Counted from the first letter of the stretch, positions 34,956-45,236 are shown. The stretch: 51,837 nt of DNA from Oceanospirillales bacterium (GCA_003233115.1 QIKV01000138.1:1-51837); one strand, 5' to 3'. Program-made: numbers and translations. Notes: generated from the sequence alone by a model not told the origin.

Positions 34956-35618
34956 TTACAACATACCTCTGGAAGCCATGGAAACCGGTGGCCCATCGCC
35001 CACCACAAAATGGTCCAGCAAGCGGATTTCCAGCAGCAGCAGTGCATCCTTCAGCCGGCGGGTGATGGCCTGGTCTGCCAGGCTTGGCTCGCTAACGCCG
35101 GAAGGGTGGTTGTGCGCCACGATGACGGCGGCCGCCGATAGCCTGAGAGCTCTTTCTGCAACTATTCTGGGGTATACGCAAGCGCCGTCAATAGAGCCCT
35201 GAAACAGGTCTTCTGCGGCGATAACACGGTGCCGCGTGTCCAGGAACAGGCAGGTAAAAATTTCCCGCCTGCGGTCACGTAGCACGGTTTGCAGGTATTC
35301 CATTGTCATTGCCGGGCTGGTTAGCGAAACACCACGCTGTAAAGACTGCTTCAGTTGTCGGCGAACCAGTTCATACGCAACCTGCAACTGTGAAGCTGAA
35401 CTGTTATCCAGTCCTTCGCGTTCGCATGTTGGCAGGCGGGCGGCGATTTGCAGGCCACGCAAACCGCCAAAAGACTGCAACAGGCGTTCGGCCTGGTGCA
35501 GGTCCCGGCGGTTGGCCGGGCGGGTGTGCAAAAGCTGTGCAAGCAGTTCCGCATCAGATAGTGAGTCGGGTTGACGCCGCTGTGTTGGCGGGGAATTGCT
35601 TTTTTGGCACGCTTGCAT
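34956..35618 (-). CDS. radC: RadC-family JAMM-domain protein
   Basis: A 220-residue protein with an N-terminal helix-hairpin-helix-like region ([10 protein letters not shown], ~50-60) and a C-terminal JAMM metalloprotease-like domain with the motif [14 protein letters not shown] (~168-181), whose His, His and Asp would bind zinc. Historically named for DNA repair, but its biochemical role is unsettled. It is in the conserved neighbourhood rpmG-rpmB-radC. Divergent dut begins 169 bp away. The coaBC gene that usually lies between radC and dut is not here. Confidence 0.93.
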   Translation of the reverse strand: MQACQKSNSPPTQRRQPDSLSDAELLAQLLHTRPANRRDLHQAERLLQSFGGLRGLQIAARLPTCEREGLDNSSASQLQVAYELVRRQLKQSLQRGVSLTSPAMTMEYLQTVLRDRRREIFTCLFLDTRHRVIAAEDLFQGSIDGACVYPRIVAERALRLSAAAVIVAHNHPSGVSEPSLADQAITRRLKDALLLLEIRLLDHFVVGDGPPVSMASRGML

Positions 35619-35751
35619 GACTGCAATCCTGAAGCAGCCGGTATGTCGTGTATATTGGAGCTTGATGACAGTATTTGTAGGACAACGTCGCTTCAGATCG
35701 TCACATGATTATTGTTTAGCTGTCCGGCAACAAGACTACCGGACGAAGGCT

Positions 35752-35760
35752 TGCTATGAT
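35752..35760 (+). promoter_or_regulatory. Extended -10 promoter for dut-algC
   Basis: TGC-TATGAT (TG at 35752-35753, hexamer 35755-35760) is an extended -10 element with a weak -35 region. It lies 27 bp before the proposed dut TTG start and 20 bp ahead of its ribosome site. Confidence 0.45.
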
Positions 35761-35787
35761 GTCGGTTGCAAAGCAAAGGGATGCCAA

Positions 35788-36288
35788 TTGGACAATCAGG
35801 ACCGCAAAGGGCAGGACCGCAAAGGGCAGAAGTTCAGAGCCATCGAACTAAAAATCCTTGACCCAAGACTCGGCAAAGAAATTCCATTGCCGGAGCACGC
35901 CACTGGTGGTTCCGCCGGCATGGATATTCGAGCCTGCGTAGAGCACAACATCGTGATCCATCCTGGAGAAACCCACTTGATACCCACCGGGTTTGCCCTG
36001 CATATTGCCGACCCCGGGCTGGCCGCTATTATCCTGCCGCGTTCAGGGCTTGGTCACAAACACGGCCTCGTGCTGGGTAACCTCGTCGGTCTGATCGACA
36101 GTGATTACCAGGGGCAGGTTTATGTGTCCTGCTGGAACCGGGCGGATAAGGCATTTGAGATCGAACCGGGCATGCGGATTGCCCAGTTGGTTGTGGTCCC
36201 CGTGGTGATGGCCGGTTTTAAAGTGGTTGAGTCATTTGAGGCCAGCCCACGTGGTGCTGGCGGGTTTGGACATACAGGCCAAAAATGA
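35788..36288 (+). CDS. dut: Deoxyuridine triphosphatase
   Basis: Hydrolyses dUTP to dUMP and PPi, keeping uracil out of DNA. All five dUTPase motifs are recognisable: [19 protein letters not shown] (within motif 2), [21 protein letters not shown] and the C-terminal [10 protein letters not shown]. The TTG at 35788 follows AAGGGA at 6 bp and gives 166 residues against 151 in E. coli. The extra N-terminus contains an in-frame 15-bp tandem repeat encoding DRKGQ twice (35797-35826). A start further upstream would cross the promoter. algC begins directly after the stop (ATG at 36290). Confidence 0.93.
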   Translation: MDNQDRKGQDRKGQKFRAIELKILDPRLGKEIPLPEHATGGSAGMDIRACVEHNIVIHPGETHLIPTGFALHIADPGLAAIILPRSGLGHKHGLVLGNLVGLIDSDYQGQVYVSCWNRADKAFEIEPGMRIAQLVVVPVVMAGFKVVESFEASPRGAGGFGHTGQK

Positions 36289-36289
36289 A

Positions 36290-38692
36290 ATGAACATAAA
36301 GCAGGGAAGGAAGTCGGACAGGCCCCGCAAGGTACCCAGTGGCTTGGAAAAGCCTCACCTTGAGCAGCTGAACCCGACGCTACTGATTATAATCGGCAGT
36401 GTGCTGCTGGCACTGGCAGGGCTTCTTTTCCTGCTGGGAAGCACCCAGCAAAAAGATAGTGATGCAGTACTCAAGCCGGTGAAGCAGACCATCAGTCAGG
36501 TCAGCGACGCCGTGCAAACTTTCCGCCGGGTGCTGGAGGAGCCGGAGGTACAGAGGCTGGCGGCCCTTGCGGTTGCTGAACCGGGGAGTCTTGCCGTTCT
36601 TCAGCAGTATGTCAGCAGTCGTATTCCCCAACTGATCGAAGTCACTCTCTTTAAGCCGGACCTGGGCAAGCTACGCGGTAATCGTATGGGCCCTTCCGGC
36701 TACGCAGTGCTGGATATGTTGATGAAGGCACAGGAAGAGGGGCTGGCGCCCTTGCAGATTCATGGCCAGGGTGATGACGCTTACCTGGCCATGGTGGTGC
36801 GGGTTGGTGATGCTGAATCCCCGGCAGGGTATCTGCTGGCGAAGATCAAACCGGCTGCCATCACAAAAGTATTCAATGATTCTTTGTCAGAACCGGGTAT
36901 TTTTGCGCTGGATCAGGGCAATGGCAGGTTTGCGCCAACCGAAATTGTAAATCTTGCCGAACCACCCTCTTCGCGGCCGGGCCTGGCCTATTTGCCGGTT
37001 CCGAATGCATTGTTGCGGATAGGTATTTTGCAGACAACGGGAACTTTTGACAGCCCGGGATTTTTACGTCCTTTTGTGTTTACTGTGGGCCTGTTTATGC
37101 TCGCACTGGGCCTGATGATCAAGCTGCGGCCTTCTAAGCCACACAAAGAGCTGGAAGAAGACCCGGCACAACTGGAACAGGAGGATGAAAGCCCGGCGAA
37201 GGATACTGTAGAAGCGGATGAACCCGACCTGCAAGGTGGGACGGGCGGAGTCGGTTTACCGGACTTCGGCCTTGACCTGGAGCACCCGCACTTGCAGTCG
37301 AGAAAGGTTCTTCCACCGGTTGACTTGACGCAAAGTATATTCAGGGCGTATGACATTCGTGGCATTGTTGGCAAGACCCTTGACGCCGAAGTAGCGCGAC
37401 AGGTCGGCCAGGTTGTTGGCAGCCTGACACTGGAAGCAGATGCAGGCCCTGTGATCGTGGCACGGGATGGCAGGAATTCCGGCCCCGACCTGGTCGCGGG
37501 GATGATTGAAGGAATCTGTTCTACTGGTTGTGATGTCGTGGATATTGGAGCCGTACCCACCGGTGTTTTGTATTTCGCTGCCTACGAACTGGGCAATGGC
37601 ACTGGCGTGATGATTACCGGCAGCCACAACCCGCCGGATTACAATGGTTTCAAAATGCTGATTGGTGGCGTCACACAGGCGGGTGAGCAAATTACCGACA
37701 TGTACCGGCGCATACAAAGCGGAGACCTGCGTGTGGGCAAGGGCAGCGTTAGCCAGGAAGATATGCTCAGCCGGTACCGGGAAAAAATTTCCTCTGATAT
37801 TCAACTGCAACGGCCACTGACGGTGGTTGCCGATTGTGGCAACGGCATTGGGGGCGTGTGTGCTGCAGATGTATTGCGTGAAATCGGTGCCGAGGTTTTT
37901 GCATTATTTGATGAGGTTGACGGGACATTCCCGAACCACCATCCGGACCCCAGTGAGCCGGAAAATCTTGAGGACCTGATTGATTCAGTCGGGCTGATGG
38001 GTGCGGATATCGGGATCGCGTTTGATGGCGATGCTGACAGACTGGGTGTAGTGACGCGGGATGGCAAGATCATTTATTCCGATCGCCTGATGATGTTGTT
38101 CGCTAAAGACGTACTGAGCCGGGTACCCGGCTCGACCATTATTTATGACGTCAAGTGCACCGGTCATTTGCACCAGGTCATCGAAGAGGCTGGTGGGAAA
38201 GCCATGATGTATAAAACCGGGCACTCGCTGATCAAAAACAAGATGAAGGAAGTGGATGCGCCGTTTGCCGGTGAGATGAGCGGACATTTCTTTTTCAAAG
38301 AGCGCTGGTACGGTTTCGATTGTGGTATTTATGCTGCGGCAAGGTTGCTGGAAATTCTGGCGGCTGACGAACGTAGTCCGCAGGAGGTTCTTAACAGTCT
38401 GCCGAACAGTATTAGTACACCTGAGCTGAAGGTCCCGATGGAAGAGGGTGAAAACCATGCTTTTGTCGCTGAAATGCAGGAAAAAGCCAGATTTGTTGAT
38501 GCAAAAGTCAACAAAATTGATGGCGTGCGGGTTGATTTTTCTGATGGTTGGGGTCTGGTACGTGCATCCAATACCACACCAATACTGGTACTACGCTTTG
38601 ACGCCGACAGTGAAGAAGCGCTGCAACGAATCAAAAACATCTTCAAGCAGCAGATGCTGGCAATCAACAGTGACCTGAAGCTGCCGATCTGA
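36290..38692 (+). CDS. algC: Phosphomannomutase/phosphoglucomutase with membrane N-terminal extension
   Basis: Interconverts mannose or glucose 6- and 1-phosphates for exopolysaccharide, LPS and nucleotide-sugar synthesis. The 800-residue protein has two parts. The first ~290 residues contain a transmembrane helix at ~28-50, a presumably periplasmic or extracytoplasmic domain, and a second helix at ~259-281. An acidic linker follows. The catalytic half has the phosphoserine loop TGSHNPPDYNGFK (Ser445), the metal loop DGDADR (~580) and the sugar-binding GEMSGH (~660). Long AlgC forms with this extension are known in Pseudomonas. It follows dut without a gap, as in Pseudomonas dut-algC. Confidence 0.93.
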   Translation: MNIKQGRKSDRPRKVPSGLEKPHLEQLNPTLLIIIGSVLLALAGLLFLLGSTQQKDSDAVLKPVKQTISQVSDAVQTFRRVLEEPEVQRLAALAVAEPGSLAVLQQYVSSRIPQLIEVTLFKPDLGKLRGNRMGPSGYAVLDMLMKAQEEGLAPLQIHGQGDDAYLAMVVRVGDAESPAGYLLAKIKPAAITKVFNDSLSEPGIFALDQGNGRFAPTEIVNLAEPPSSRPGLAYLPVPNALLRIGILQTTGTFDSPGFLRPFVFTVGLFMLALGLMIKLRPSKPHKELEEDPAQLEQEDESPAKDTVEADEPDLQGGTGGVGLPDFGLDLEHPHLQSRKVLPPVDLTQSIFRAYDIRGIVGKTLDAEVARQVGQVVGSLTLEADAGPVIVARDGRNSGPDLVAGMIEGICSTGCDVVDIGAVPTGVLYFAAYELGNGTGVMITGSHNPPDYNGFKMLIGGVTQAGEQITDMYRRIQSGDLRVGKGSVSQEDMLSRYREKISSDIQLQRPLTVVADCGNGIGGVCAADVLREIGAEVFALFDEVDGTFPNHHPDPSEPENLEDLIDSVGLMGADIGIAFDGDADRLGVVTRDGKIIYSDRLMMLFAKDVLSRVPGSTIIYDVKCTGHLHQVIEEAGGKAMMYKTGHSLIKNKMKEVDAPFAGEMSGHFFFKERWYGFDCGIYAAARLLEILAADERSPQEVLNSLPNSISTPELKVPMEEGENHAFVAEMQEKARFVDAKVNKIDGVRVDFSDGWGLVRASNTTPILVLRFDADSEEALQRIKNIFKQQMLAINSDLKLPI

Positions 38693-38763
38693 CTATTCAG
38701 CTTCGGTTCACGTACCAGCATATAGTTTTATACTTTGGCATTGAAGCTTCCAAGGAGCCGGTG

Positions 38764-39144
38764 ATGAAAAAATTTTTTCTGATGATAGCTGTGCTGGCGG
38801 GATTACCTGCGTCAGCAGTTCTGGCCAGTAGTGATATGGCCCAGGTAGTAACCAATGGCGGGCGACCGGTGGACTGCCTGTCACCGGTAGCGGTCAACAA
38901 AATTGACGGGCAGATGAAGATCGTTCCCTCCCAGGGGTTCAAGATTGAGCCGGGCATACACACCCTCAATGCCCGTGCCATCCTGGATACCACATTCTGC
39001 AAGGTTGGCCGTGGCGGTAATCGTGGTTGGTATGCACCGGACCTGGAAGTAAATTTTGAAGCGGGCAAGACGTATTACATTGGTTACGATCACAAATCCA
39101 AAAACCGTGATGAATGGAAACTGGTTGTCTGGAAGGTAAAATAG
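38764..39144 (+). CDS. Small exported protein of unknown function
   Basis: A 126-residue periplasmic protein with a signal peptide (MKKFFLMIAVLAGLPASAVLA). AAGGAG lies 7-8 bp before the ATG at 38764. The mature part has two cysteines (VDCLSPVAV and TTFCKVGRG) that could form a disulfide. It reads like a small beta protein ending in WKLVVWKVK. It is followed by a terminator, so it is a single-gene unit after algC. No family recognised. Confidence 0.65.
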   Translation: MKKFFLMIAVLAGLPASAVLASSDMAQVVTNGGRPVDCLSPVAVNKIDGQMKIVPSQGFKIEPGIHTLNARAILDTTFCKVGRGGNRGWYAPDLEVNFEAGKTYYIGYDHKSKNRDEWKLVVWKVK

Positions 39145-39149
39145 CCCGT

Positions 39150-39174
39150 CAGGCAGAATGGTGGCCTGCTTTTT
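39150..39174 (+). terminator. Intrinsic terminator after the small exported gene
   Basis: CAGGC (39150-39154) and GCCTG (39164-39168) form a 5-bp stem with a 9-nt loop, followed directly by CTTTTT. It lies between two convergent genes and overlaps the gshA stop. Confidence 0.6.
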
Positions 39175-40531
39175 AGTAGGCACACTCGCTGTACACGGGG
39201 TCAACTAATTCATTCCAGCGGCCATAATAAAGCGCCAGTTTCTTCTCTGCTGGAGTAAGTCCGGAGCGGGCAGTTGAGAACAGGGGTTCGAGAAACCCGC
39301 TCTCATTCTCGCCGGACGCATTCAGCCGGGCGCGTGCGGTCAGGCCACTGGAGGCCAGATCCAGCACTTCGAGTGCCAGTGATTGCAGCGTTCGATCTCG
39401 TATCATTGTTTTCAAGCCCAGTTTCGGTGCGTCTGCCCGCAGTTGCCTTCGTTCCTCCATACTCCAGTCACGGACAAGGTCCCAGGCTGCATCGAGGACC
39501 GGGCGCTCATACAACAACCCCGCCCAGAAAGCCGGCAAGGCGCATAGTTTGCCCCACGGGCCGCCATCGGCACCGCGCATTTCCATGTATTTCTTGAGGC
39601 GAACCTCGGGGAAAGCTGTCGTCAGGTGATTTTCCCAATCCTGTGTGGTGGGGAGTTCGCCGGGCAATGCGGGCAAAGTGCCAGCCAGGAAATCCCGGAA
39701 GGACTGCCCGGTAGCGTCAAGATACTTACCCTGTCGATAGACAAAGTACATCGGTACGTCCAGCATGTAGTCGACGTAACGCTCGAAGCCCATGGATGCA
39801 TCAAAAACGAACGGCAGCATACCGGTACGGTCCGGGTCGGTGTCTTCCCACACATGCGAACGGTAACTGACAAACCCGCAGGGTTTGCCATTGACAAACG
39901 GCGAATTGGCGAACAGAGCCGTAGCGACCGGCTGCAGGGCCAGCGCTACCTGGAATTTCCTCACCATATCGGCTTCGGAACTGAAATCAAGATTAACCTG
40001 CACGGTGCAGGTCCGGCTCATCATGTCCTGCCCCAGGTTACCGCGTTTCTCCATGTACTCCCGCATGATGCGGTAACGGCCTTTGGGCATCCATTCAGCA
40101 TCTTCGCGTCCCCACTTGGGCTGAAAACCCATGCCAAGGAATGCGATGCCCAGTGGCTCCGCAATGGTTTTGACCTGGGCCAGGTGGGTGTAAACTTCAT
40201 CGCAGGTCTGGTGAACGCTATCCAGCAAGGCGCCGGAAAGCTCCAACTGGCCGCCCGGTTCAAGTGTGACGGATGCGCCCGTGTCGCCCAGCAAGGCGAT
40301 TATGTTGTCCTGCTCCTCGACCGGCTGCCATCCAAACTGGCCGGCAAGGCCTTCGAGTATCGCACGAATGCCGCGCTTGCCTGCGTATGGAAGCGGGCGC
40401 AAATCATTGACGGTAAAGCCAAATTTTTCGTGTTCCGTCCCCAGCCCCCATTCGGGCTTTGGCTTACAGCCTGCCTCAAGGTATTCGATCAGTTGCTGGC
40501 GGTTTTCAAGCAGGGTTTGGTTTGCTTCCAA
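39173..40531 (-). CDS. gshA: Glutamate-cysteine ligase, plant/alphaproteobacterial type
   Basis: First step of glutathione synthesis: joins Glu and Cys with ATP. The sequence [14 protein letters not shown] (~28), [12 protein letters not shown] (~88), [15 protein letters not shown] (~170) and [14 protein letters not shown] (~310) mark the plant-type GCS2-related class, not the E. coli type. The TTG at 40531, with GGAG 8 bp upstream, gives 452 residues; longer in-frame options to 40633 lack a ribosome site and conservation. gshB is not in the window. It diverges from the opp operon, with 108 bp between starts. Confidence 0.9.
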   Translation of the reverse strand: MEANQTLLENRQQLIEYLEAGCKPKPEWGLGTEHEKFGFTVNDLRPLPYAGKRGIRAILEGLAGQFGWQPVEEQDNIIALLGDTGASVTLEPGGQLELSGALLDSVHQTCDEVYTHLAQVKTIAEPLGIAFLGMGFQPKWGREDAEWMPKGRYRIMREYMEKRGNLGQDMMSRTCTVQVNLDFSSEADMVRKFQVALALQPVATALFANSPFVNGKPCGFVSYRSHVWEDTDPDRTGMLPFVFDASMGFERYVDYMLDVPMYFVYRQGKYLDATGQSFRDFLAGTLPALPGELPTTQDWENHLTTAFPEVRLKKYMEMRGADGGPWGKLCALPAFWAGLLYERPVLDAAWDLVRDWSMEERRQLRADAPKLGLKTMIRDRTLQSLALEVLDLASSGLTARARLNASGENESGFLEPLFSTARSGLTPAEKKLALYYGRWNELVDPVYSECAY

Positions 40532-40639
40532 TTGGAACACTCCATGTGAATTTTGGTTAGGATACACGCTGGAAACTTTACGAAACAACAAATCGATGAA
40601 AATGAAAAAACTGATTCCGGCAGGGGCAAGCAAAAAACC

Positions 40640-42364
40640 GTGATCCAGCTACGTCAATTTCTGCTGCCAGTAATCCTTCTAGTATCGCTCGGCTCCTGTG
40701 GCGGTGACAACCAGGATCATTTGCCAGGCAGCCTTGACCGGCATTCCAGCCCGGTTGAGCTGGTATTGACAGAAGATGGCCGCCCGGACCCGTCCGTGCT
40801 GGCACAGGAGCAGGTACTGCGTCGGGACAATGGCGAGGAGCCAGTTACCCTGGACCCGCACCTGGCTGAAGGCGTACCCGCAGCACACGTACTGCGCGAC
40901 TTGTTTGAGGGGCTGACCTCGGAGTCACCGCAGGGCCGCGTCATTCCAGGTGCAGCGATTCGCTGGAATATCAGCCGGGATGGAAAAACCTATACTTTTT
41001 ACTTGCGTCGCGAAGCCCGCTGGTCAAATGGTGATCCGGTAACCGCAGAAGATTTTGTCTACGGCCTGCGCCGCAGCGCCTCACCTGCAACTGCGTCGAA
41101 TTATGCCCAGGTACTGTTACCGATTGCCAATGCTGCCGAGGTGCTCTCCGGCGACAAGCCCCCGGATCAACTGGGCGTTACTGCCATCAACGATCATATT
41201 CTGCAGATCAAGCTGAAAGGGCCGACGCCTTACTTTCTTGGCTTGCTGAACAATTCTTTAGCCTACCCGGTCCACCGCCCGAGCAAGAAGAAACATGGTT
41301 CCGCATTTTCACGTGCAGGCAACCTGGTATCGAACGGGGCGTACGTACTCAAGAATTGGGTACTTCGGTCCCATATTGAGCTCGTCAAGAACAGGAACTA
41401 CTGGGATGCAGACAACGTCATTATTGAGAAGGTTTTCTACTACCCATTTAAAGACCAGTCGGCGGCGTCAAAGCAATTCCGGGCCGGCAAACTGGACTGG
41501 ACTTACGGGGTTCCGAACAACCAGTTCAAGTGGTTGCAAAAGCACTATCCCAGGGAACTGGTGATCAGCCCGTGGCTGGGCTCCTATTTTTTTGGCTACA
41601 ACGTGACCCGTGAACCATTCATCGAGAATCCGGATCTCAGGCTGGCGCTGGCGCTGGCGCTTGACCGGGACCTGCTTACGGAAAAAGTTACTCAATTTGG
41701 TGAGCAGCCCTCCTACACGCTGGTACCGCCTGGCATAGGTGAATTCGTATCGCCACTACCGGAGTGGGCCAGTTGGACCCAGGCTCAGCGCAATGCTGAG
41801 GCCCGGCGGCTGTATGCCAGCGCTGGTTATTCGGAAGACAATCCACTGCGGTTTGAAATACGCTATGACAGCGGCGGAAACAACAAGAAGATGGCATTGG
41901 CAGCAGCCTCGCTTTGGAAACAGGTTCTGGGAGTGCAGGCCACGCTGGTCAATGAAGAATGGAAGGTTTTTTTGCGGGATCGTGAGCAGAAGGTATTGAC
42001 ACAGGTGTTCCGGGCTGGCTGGATTGGTGACTATGCCGATCCCTATGGTTTCCTGGAATTATTTCGTACCGGTTATGGCCGCAATGACTATGGTTACTCA
42101 AACGCGCTGTATGATTCCCTGCTCAAAGATGCTGCCGCCGAGCGTATTCCTGCCCGGCGAAGGCGCCTGATGTTCGAAGCTGAGCGCATGCTGCTGGCAG
42201 ACATGCCATTCATCCCCGTTTACACCTACGTCACCAAGCGACTGGTCAACCCCCGTCTGAAAGGCTGGAAAAGCAATATAATGGATCATCATTACAGTAA
42301 AAACATGTTCCTGTTAAAGACCAAACATGAGCGCCAGGCAGGTGTGGAGGAATCGCGCGAATGA
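40640..42364 (+). CDS. oppA: Oligopeptide ABC transporter substrate-binding lipoprotein
   Basis: Periplasmic binding protein for peptides, 574 residues, GTG start. A lipoprotein signal ends in VSLGSCGG (lipobox LGSC), so the protein is lipid-anchored. Family signature segments are [14 protein letters not shown] (~70), [13 protein letters not shown]-like [15 protein letters not shown] (~135), a [14 protein letters not shown] segment (~225) and [16 protein letters not shown] (~455). An upstream start at 40553 would add a non-signal leader. It is the first gene of oppABCDF, all overlapping or close, and overlaps oppB by 4 bp (ATGA). Confidence 0.95.
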   Translation: MIQLRQFLLPVILLVSLGSCGGDNQDHLPGSLDRHSSPVELVLTEDGRPDPSVLAQEQVLRRDNGEEPVTLDPHLAEGVPAAHVLRDLFEGLTSESPQGRVIPGAAIRWNISRDGKTYTFYLRREARWSNGDPVTAEDFVYGLRRSASPATASNYAQVLLPIANAAEVLSGDKPPDQLGVTAINDHILQIKLKGPTPYFLGLLNNSLAYPVHRPSKKKHGSAFSRAGNLVSNGAYVLKNWVLRSHIELVKNRNYWDADNVIIEKVFYYPFKDQSAASKQFRAGKLDWTYGVPNNQFKWLQKHYPRELVISPWLGSYFFGYNVTREPFIENPDLRLALALALDRDLLTEKVTQFGEQPSYTLVPPGIGEFVSPLPEWASWTQAQRNAEARRLYASAGYSEDNPLRFEIRYDSGGNNKKMALAAASLWKQVLGVQATLVNEEWKVFLRDREQKVLTQVFRAGWIGDYADPYGFLELFRTGYGRNDYGYSNALYDSLLKDAAAERIPARRRRLMFEAERMLLADMPFIPVYTYVTKRLVNPRLKGWKSNIMDHHYSKNMFLLKTKHERQAGVEESRE

Positions 42365-43308
42365 CCCATGGTTCCAGCATGTTGAGGCATAGCTTGCGGC
42401 GCTTGCTGGGACTGGTGCCGACACTGTTGATGTTGATCACAGTGGCATTCTTCCTGCTGCGGATGGCGCCCGGTGGCCCATTTGATTCTGAGAAGCTGTT
42501 GCCTGCGGAAATTGAGGCGAACCTGAATGCCAAGTACCATCTGGATGAGCCGTTATGGCAGCAGTATTTCCGTTACATGGGTCAGATCGTGGTACTGGAT
42601 TTTGGTCCATCCTTTCAATACAAAGACTGGACCGTCACAGAGCTGATTGAACAGGGTGTTCCTGTATCGTTGACGGTAGGCGCCCTGGCCATGCTGCTGG
42701 CTTTTGTGCTGGGTACTTTGCTGGGAATCACTGCGGCGCTGAGACAAAATACCGCGGTGGACTACTCGCTAATGGGTATTGCGATGCTGGGAATCTCAGT
42801 GCCCAATTTTGTGATTGCGCCAATATTGATCCTGCTTTTGGCAGTCTATGCCGGTTGGTTACCAACAGGTGGCTGGGACTGGAGTGTGGCCAGCATGGTG
42901 TTACCCGTGGTAACGCTTTCGTTGCCAGTTACAGCCTATATAGCCCGCCTGACCCGTGGCAGCATGATTGAAGTGCTGCACAGCAATTTTATCCGTACTG
43001 CCCGCGCCAAGGGATTGCCGGAAAGCATGGTCATTCGCCGGCACGCGCTGAAACCAGCGATGTTACCGGTCATTTCATTTATGGGTCCGGCAACCGCCGG
43101 CCTGATAAGCGGTTCGGTCGTCATCGAACGTATATTTTCCATTCCCGGTCTGGGCAGCTACTTTGTCACCGGGGCTTTGAACCGCGATTACACGCTGGTC
43201 ATGGGCGTCGTGATTTTCTACGGCGTGCTGATCATTGTGCTGAATTTTATCGTGGATTTGATCTACGCCTGGCTAAACCCGAAGATTCGCTATGACGAAA
43301 AGCGTTGA
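42361..43308 (+). CDS. oppB: Oligopeptide ABC transporter permease OppB
   Basis: Inner-membrane channel subunit of 315 residues with six helices. N-terminal RLLGLVPTLLMLITVAFF and the MAPGGPFD motif are typical of OppB/DppB. The EAA-like cytoplasmic loop that docks the ATPase is IRTARAKGLPESMVIRRHAL (~215-235). It overlaps oppA at the start (ATGA) and oppC at the end by 17 bp, a sign of tight translational coupling. An internal ATG at 42379 is possible. Confidence 0.95.
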   Translation: MTHGSSMLRHSLRRLLGLVPTLLMLITVAFFLLRMAPGGPFDSEKLLPAEIEANLNAKYHLDEPLWQQYFRYMGQIVVLDFGPSFQYKDWTVTELIEQGVPVSLTVGALAMLLAFVLGTLLGITAALRQNTAVDYSLMGIAMLGISVPNFVIAPILILLLAVYAGWLPTGGWDWSVASMVLPVVTLSLPVTAYIARLTRGSMIEVLHSNFIRTARAKGLPESMVIRRHALKPAMLPVISFMGPATAGLISGSVVIERIFSIPGLGSYFVTGALNRDYTLVMGVVIFYGVLIIVLNFIVDLIYAWLNPKIRYDEKR

Positions 43309-44209
43309 CAATCCCGCCATCGATCCTTTCGAGGCCGCGCTGGGTGTCCGCGATGTCAAGGGCCGTTCACCCTGGGAGGACGCCTGGCACCGCCTGCTGA
43401 AAAACCGCGCGGCCGTCTATAGTACATTCATCCTGGGCTCTATCATTTTGCTGGTTCTGTTTGGCCCCATGGTGATTTCCTGGGAGTCGGATTTTACGGA
43501 TTGGGATTTCACTTCCTCGCCGCCCAGTTTAATTAGCGGCCACTGGTTCGGCACGGATGCGGTCGGCCGGGATATTCTGGTGCGCACCCTGGAAGGCGGC
43601 AGGATTTCATTGCTGGTGGGCCTGGTGGCAACCCTGGTCAGCTTGATCATCGGCGTCAGTTATGGTGCCGTCGCCGGCTATTTTGGCGGTACGGCGGATC
43701 GGATCATGATGCGGGTAGTGGACATCATCTATGCCTTGCCCTTCCTGATTTTTGTGATCTTGCTGATGGTTATCTTCGGTCGGCACATCGTGCTGATCTT
43801 TGTAGCAATAGGTGCGGTGAACTGGCTGGATATGGCGCGCATTGTGCGCGGTCAGACACTCAGTATCAAAAACATGGAATTTATCGAGGCCGCACGTGCC
43901 TGTGGTGTAACACCCTGGGGCATCATCCGGCGGCACATTGTTCCAAACCTGCTCGGGGTGGTGATAGTGTATGTCACGCTGACCATTCCGCAAGTGATCA
44001 TGGTGGAGTCCTTTCTGAGCTTTCTCGGCCTGGGTGTGCAGGAGCCGATGAGTTCCTGGGGCGCACTGGTGGCCGACGGTGCCCAGGACATGGAATCGGC
44101 CCCCTGGACCCTGATCGTACCGGCAGTATTTCTGACCGTGACCTTGTATTGTTTAAATTATATCGGCGATGGCTTGCGCGATGCGCTGGACCCAAAAGAC
44201 CGGCTCTGA
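43292..44209 (+). CDS. oppC: Oligopeptide ABC transporter permease OppC
   Basis: Second membrane subunit, 305 residues. A cytoplasmic N-terminus (SPWEDAWHRLLKNRAA) precedes the first helix. FGTDAVGRDILVRTLEGGR (~85) is the DppC/OppC signature, and the EAA loop EAARACGVTPWGIIRRHI (~198-216) contacts the ATPases. It ends with a typical DGLRDALDPKDRL tail. It lies between oppB (17-bp overlap) and oppD (13-bp gap). Confidence 0.95.
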   Translation: MTKSVDNPAIDPFEAALGVRDVKGRSPWEDAWHRLLKNRAAVYSTFILGSIILLVLFGPMVISWESDFTDWDFTSSPPSLISGHWFGTDAVGRDILVRTLEGGRISLLVGLVATLVSLIIGVSYGAVAGYFGGTADRIMMRVVDIIYALPFLIFVILLMVIFGRHIVLIFVAIGAVNWLDMARIVRGQTLSIKNMEFIEAARACGVTPWGIIRRHIVPNLLGVVIVYVTLTIPQVIMVESFLSFLGLGVQEPMSSWGALVADGAQDMESAPWTLIVPAVFLTVTLYCLNYIGDGLRDALDPKDRL

Positions 44210-44222
44210 ATGTGTTGTTAAC

Positions 44223-45215
44223 ATGAAAACTACGAGCTCAGAGGTACCTGTGGCATTGCTCCAAGTAAAAGACCTGGGTGTGGATTTCGAAACGCCAGAC
44301 GGTTTAGTGCGTGCGGTGACCAGGCTGAGTTTTTCGATCGAAGCAGGTGATGCACTGGCCATTGTTGGTGAATCGGGCTGTGGGAAAACCCAGACCATGA
44401 TGGCGGTCATGAGTCTGCTCGCCGAGAACGGAAAGGCCAGTGGCGAGGCCCTGTTCAAGGGCGAGGACCTGTTGCGAATGAATGTGACGGAACTGAATAA
44501 ACGGCGCGGCAAAGAAATTGCCATGATTTTTCAGGACCCGATGACATCCCTTAACCCATACCTCAGAATCGAGAAGCAAATGGTCGAAGTGGTCATGCAT
44601 CACCAGGGGCTGAACAAGGCCGAGGCCCGTGCGCATGCGATAGAAATGTTAAGGGCGGTACGCATTCCTGATCCCGAGCGCCGGATTCGACAGTATCCCC
44701 ATGAATACTCCGGTGGTATGCGCCAGCGCGTCATGGTGGCCATGGGCCTGTTATGTCAGCCCGACCTGTTGATTGCTGATGAGCCCACCACGGCGCTGGA
44801 TGTGACGGTGCAGGCCCAGATCAGCCAGTTGATGACAGAATTACGGGCCAAATCCAATACGGCCATCATTCTGATCACCCATGATCTTGGTGTCGTGGCC
44901 GGGCTGTGTGACCGGGTGCTGGTCATGTATGCGGGCCAGGCTGTCGAATGCGGTACGGTCGAACATATCTTCTATCAACCCAGGCACCCGTATACAAAAG
45001 GGTTGCTGAAATCTGTGCCGCGGCTGGATCAGCCCGGGGACAGCGGGCTTGAGGCCATACCCGGTAACCCGCCGAACATGTCGTCGCTACCCGCGGGCTG
45101 CTACTTCAGGGAGCGCTGTCCGCAGGCCCACGATGCCTGTACTGAGGCGCCGCCGATGCAGACCGATGAGCAGGGCCATGCGTGGCGTTGTTACCTGGGT
45201 CAGGCAGATGGGTAG
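44223..45215 (+). CDS. oppD: Oligopeptide ABC transporter ATPase OppD
   Basis: Cytoplasmic ATP-binding subunit of 330 residues from the ATG at 44223; a GTG-type start at 44169 would overlap oppC. Walker A GESGCGKTQT (~47), signature YSGGMRQRVMVAMGL (~162) and Walker B LLIADEPTTALD (~182) are intact. The C-terminal cysteines in CYFRERCPQAHDAC (~294-307), typical of the oligopeptide/dipeptide transporter ATPase C-terminus, could bind an iron-sulfur cluster or metal. It pairs with OppF, encoded 21 bp downstream. Confidence 0.94.
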   Translation: MKTTSSEVPVALLQVKDLGVDFETPDGLVRAVTRLSFSIEAGDALAIVGESGCGKTQTMMAVMSLLAENGKASGEALFKGEDLLRMNVTELNKRRGKEIAMIFQDPMTSLNPYLRIEKQMVEVVMHHQGLNKAEARAHAIEMLRAVRIPDPERRIRQYPHEYSGGMRQRVMVAMGLLCQPDLLIADEPTTALDVTVQAQISQLMTELRAKSNTAIILITHDLGVVAGLCDRVLVMYAGQAVECGTVEHIFYQPRHPYTKGLLKSVPRLDQPGDSGLEAIPGNPPNMSSLPAGCYFRERCPQAHDACTEAPPMQTDEQGHAWRCYLGQADG

Positions 45216-45236
45216 GGCCACCGGGAAGACAGAATC

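Noticed and set aside
35619-35787. Possible coaBC remnant upstream of dut
   Set aside because: The translated frame does not show the GVTGGIAAYK-type start of CoaBC or any other conserved piece.
39626-40549. Open frame of 307 codons antisense to gshA
   Set aside because: The gshA product is clearly conserved; the antisense product shows no recognisable motif.
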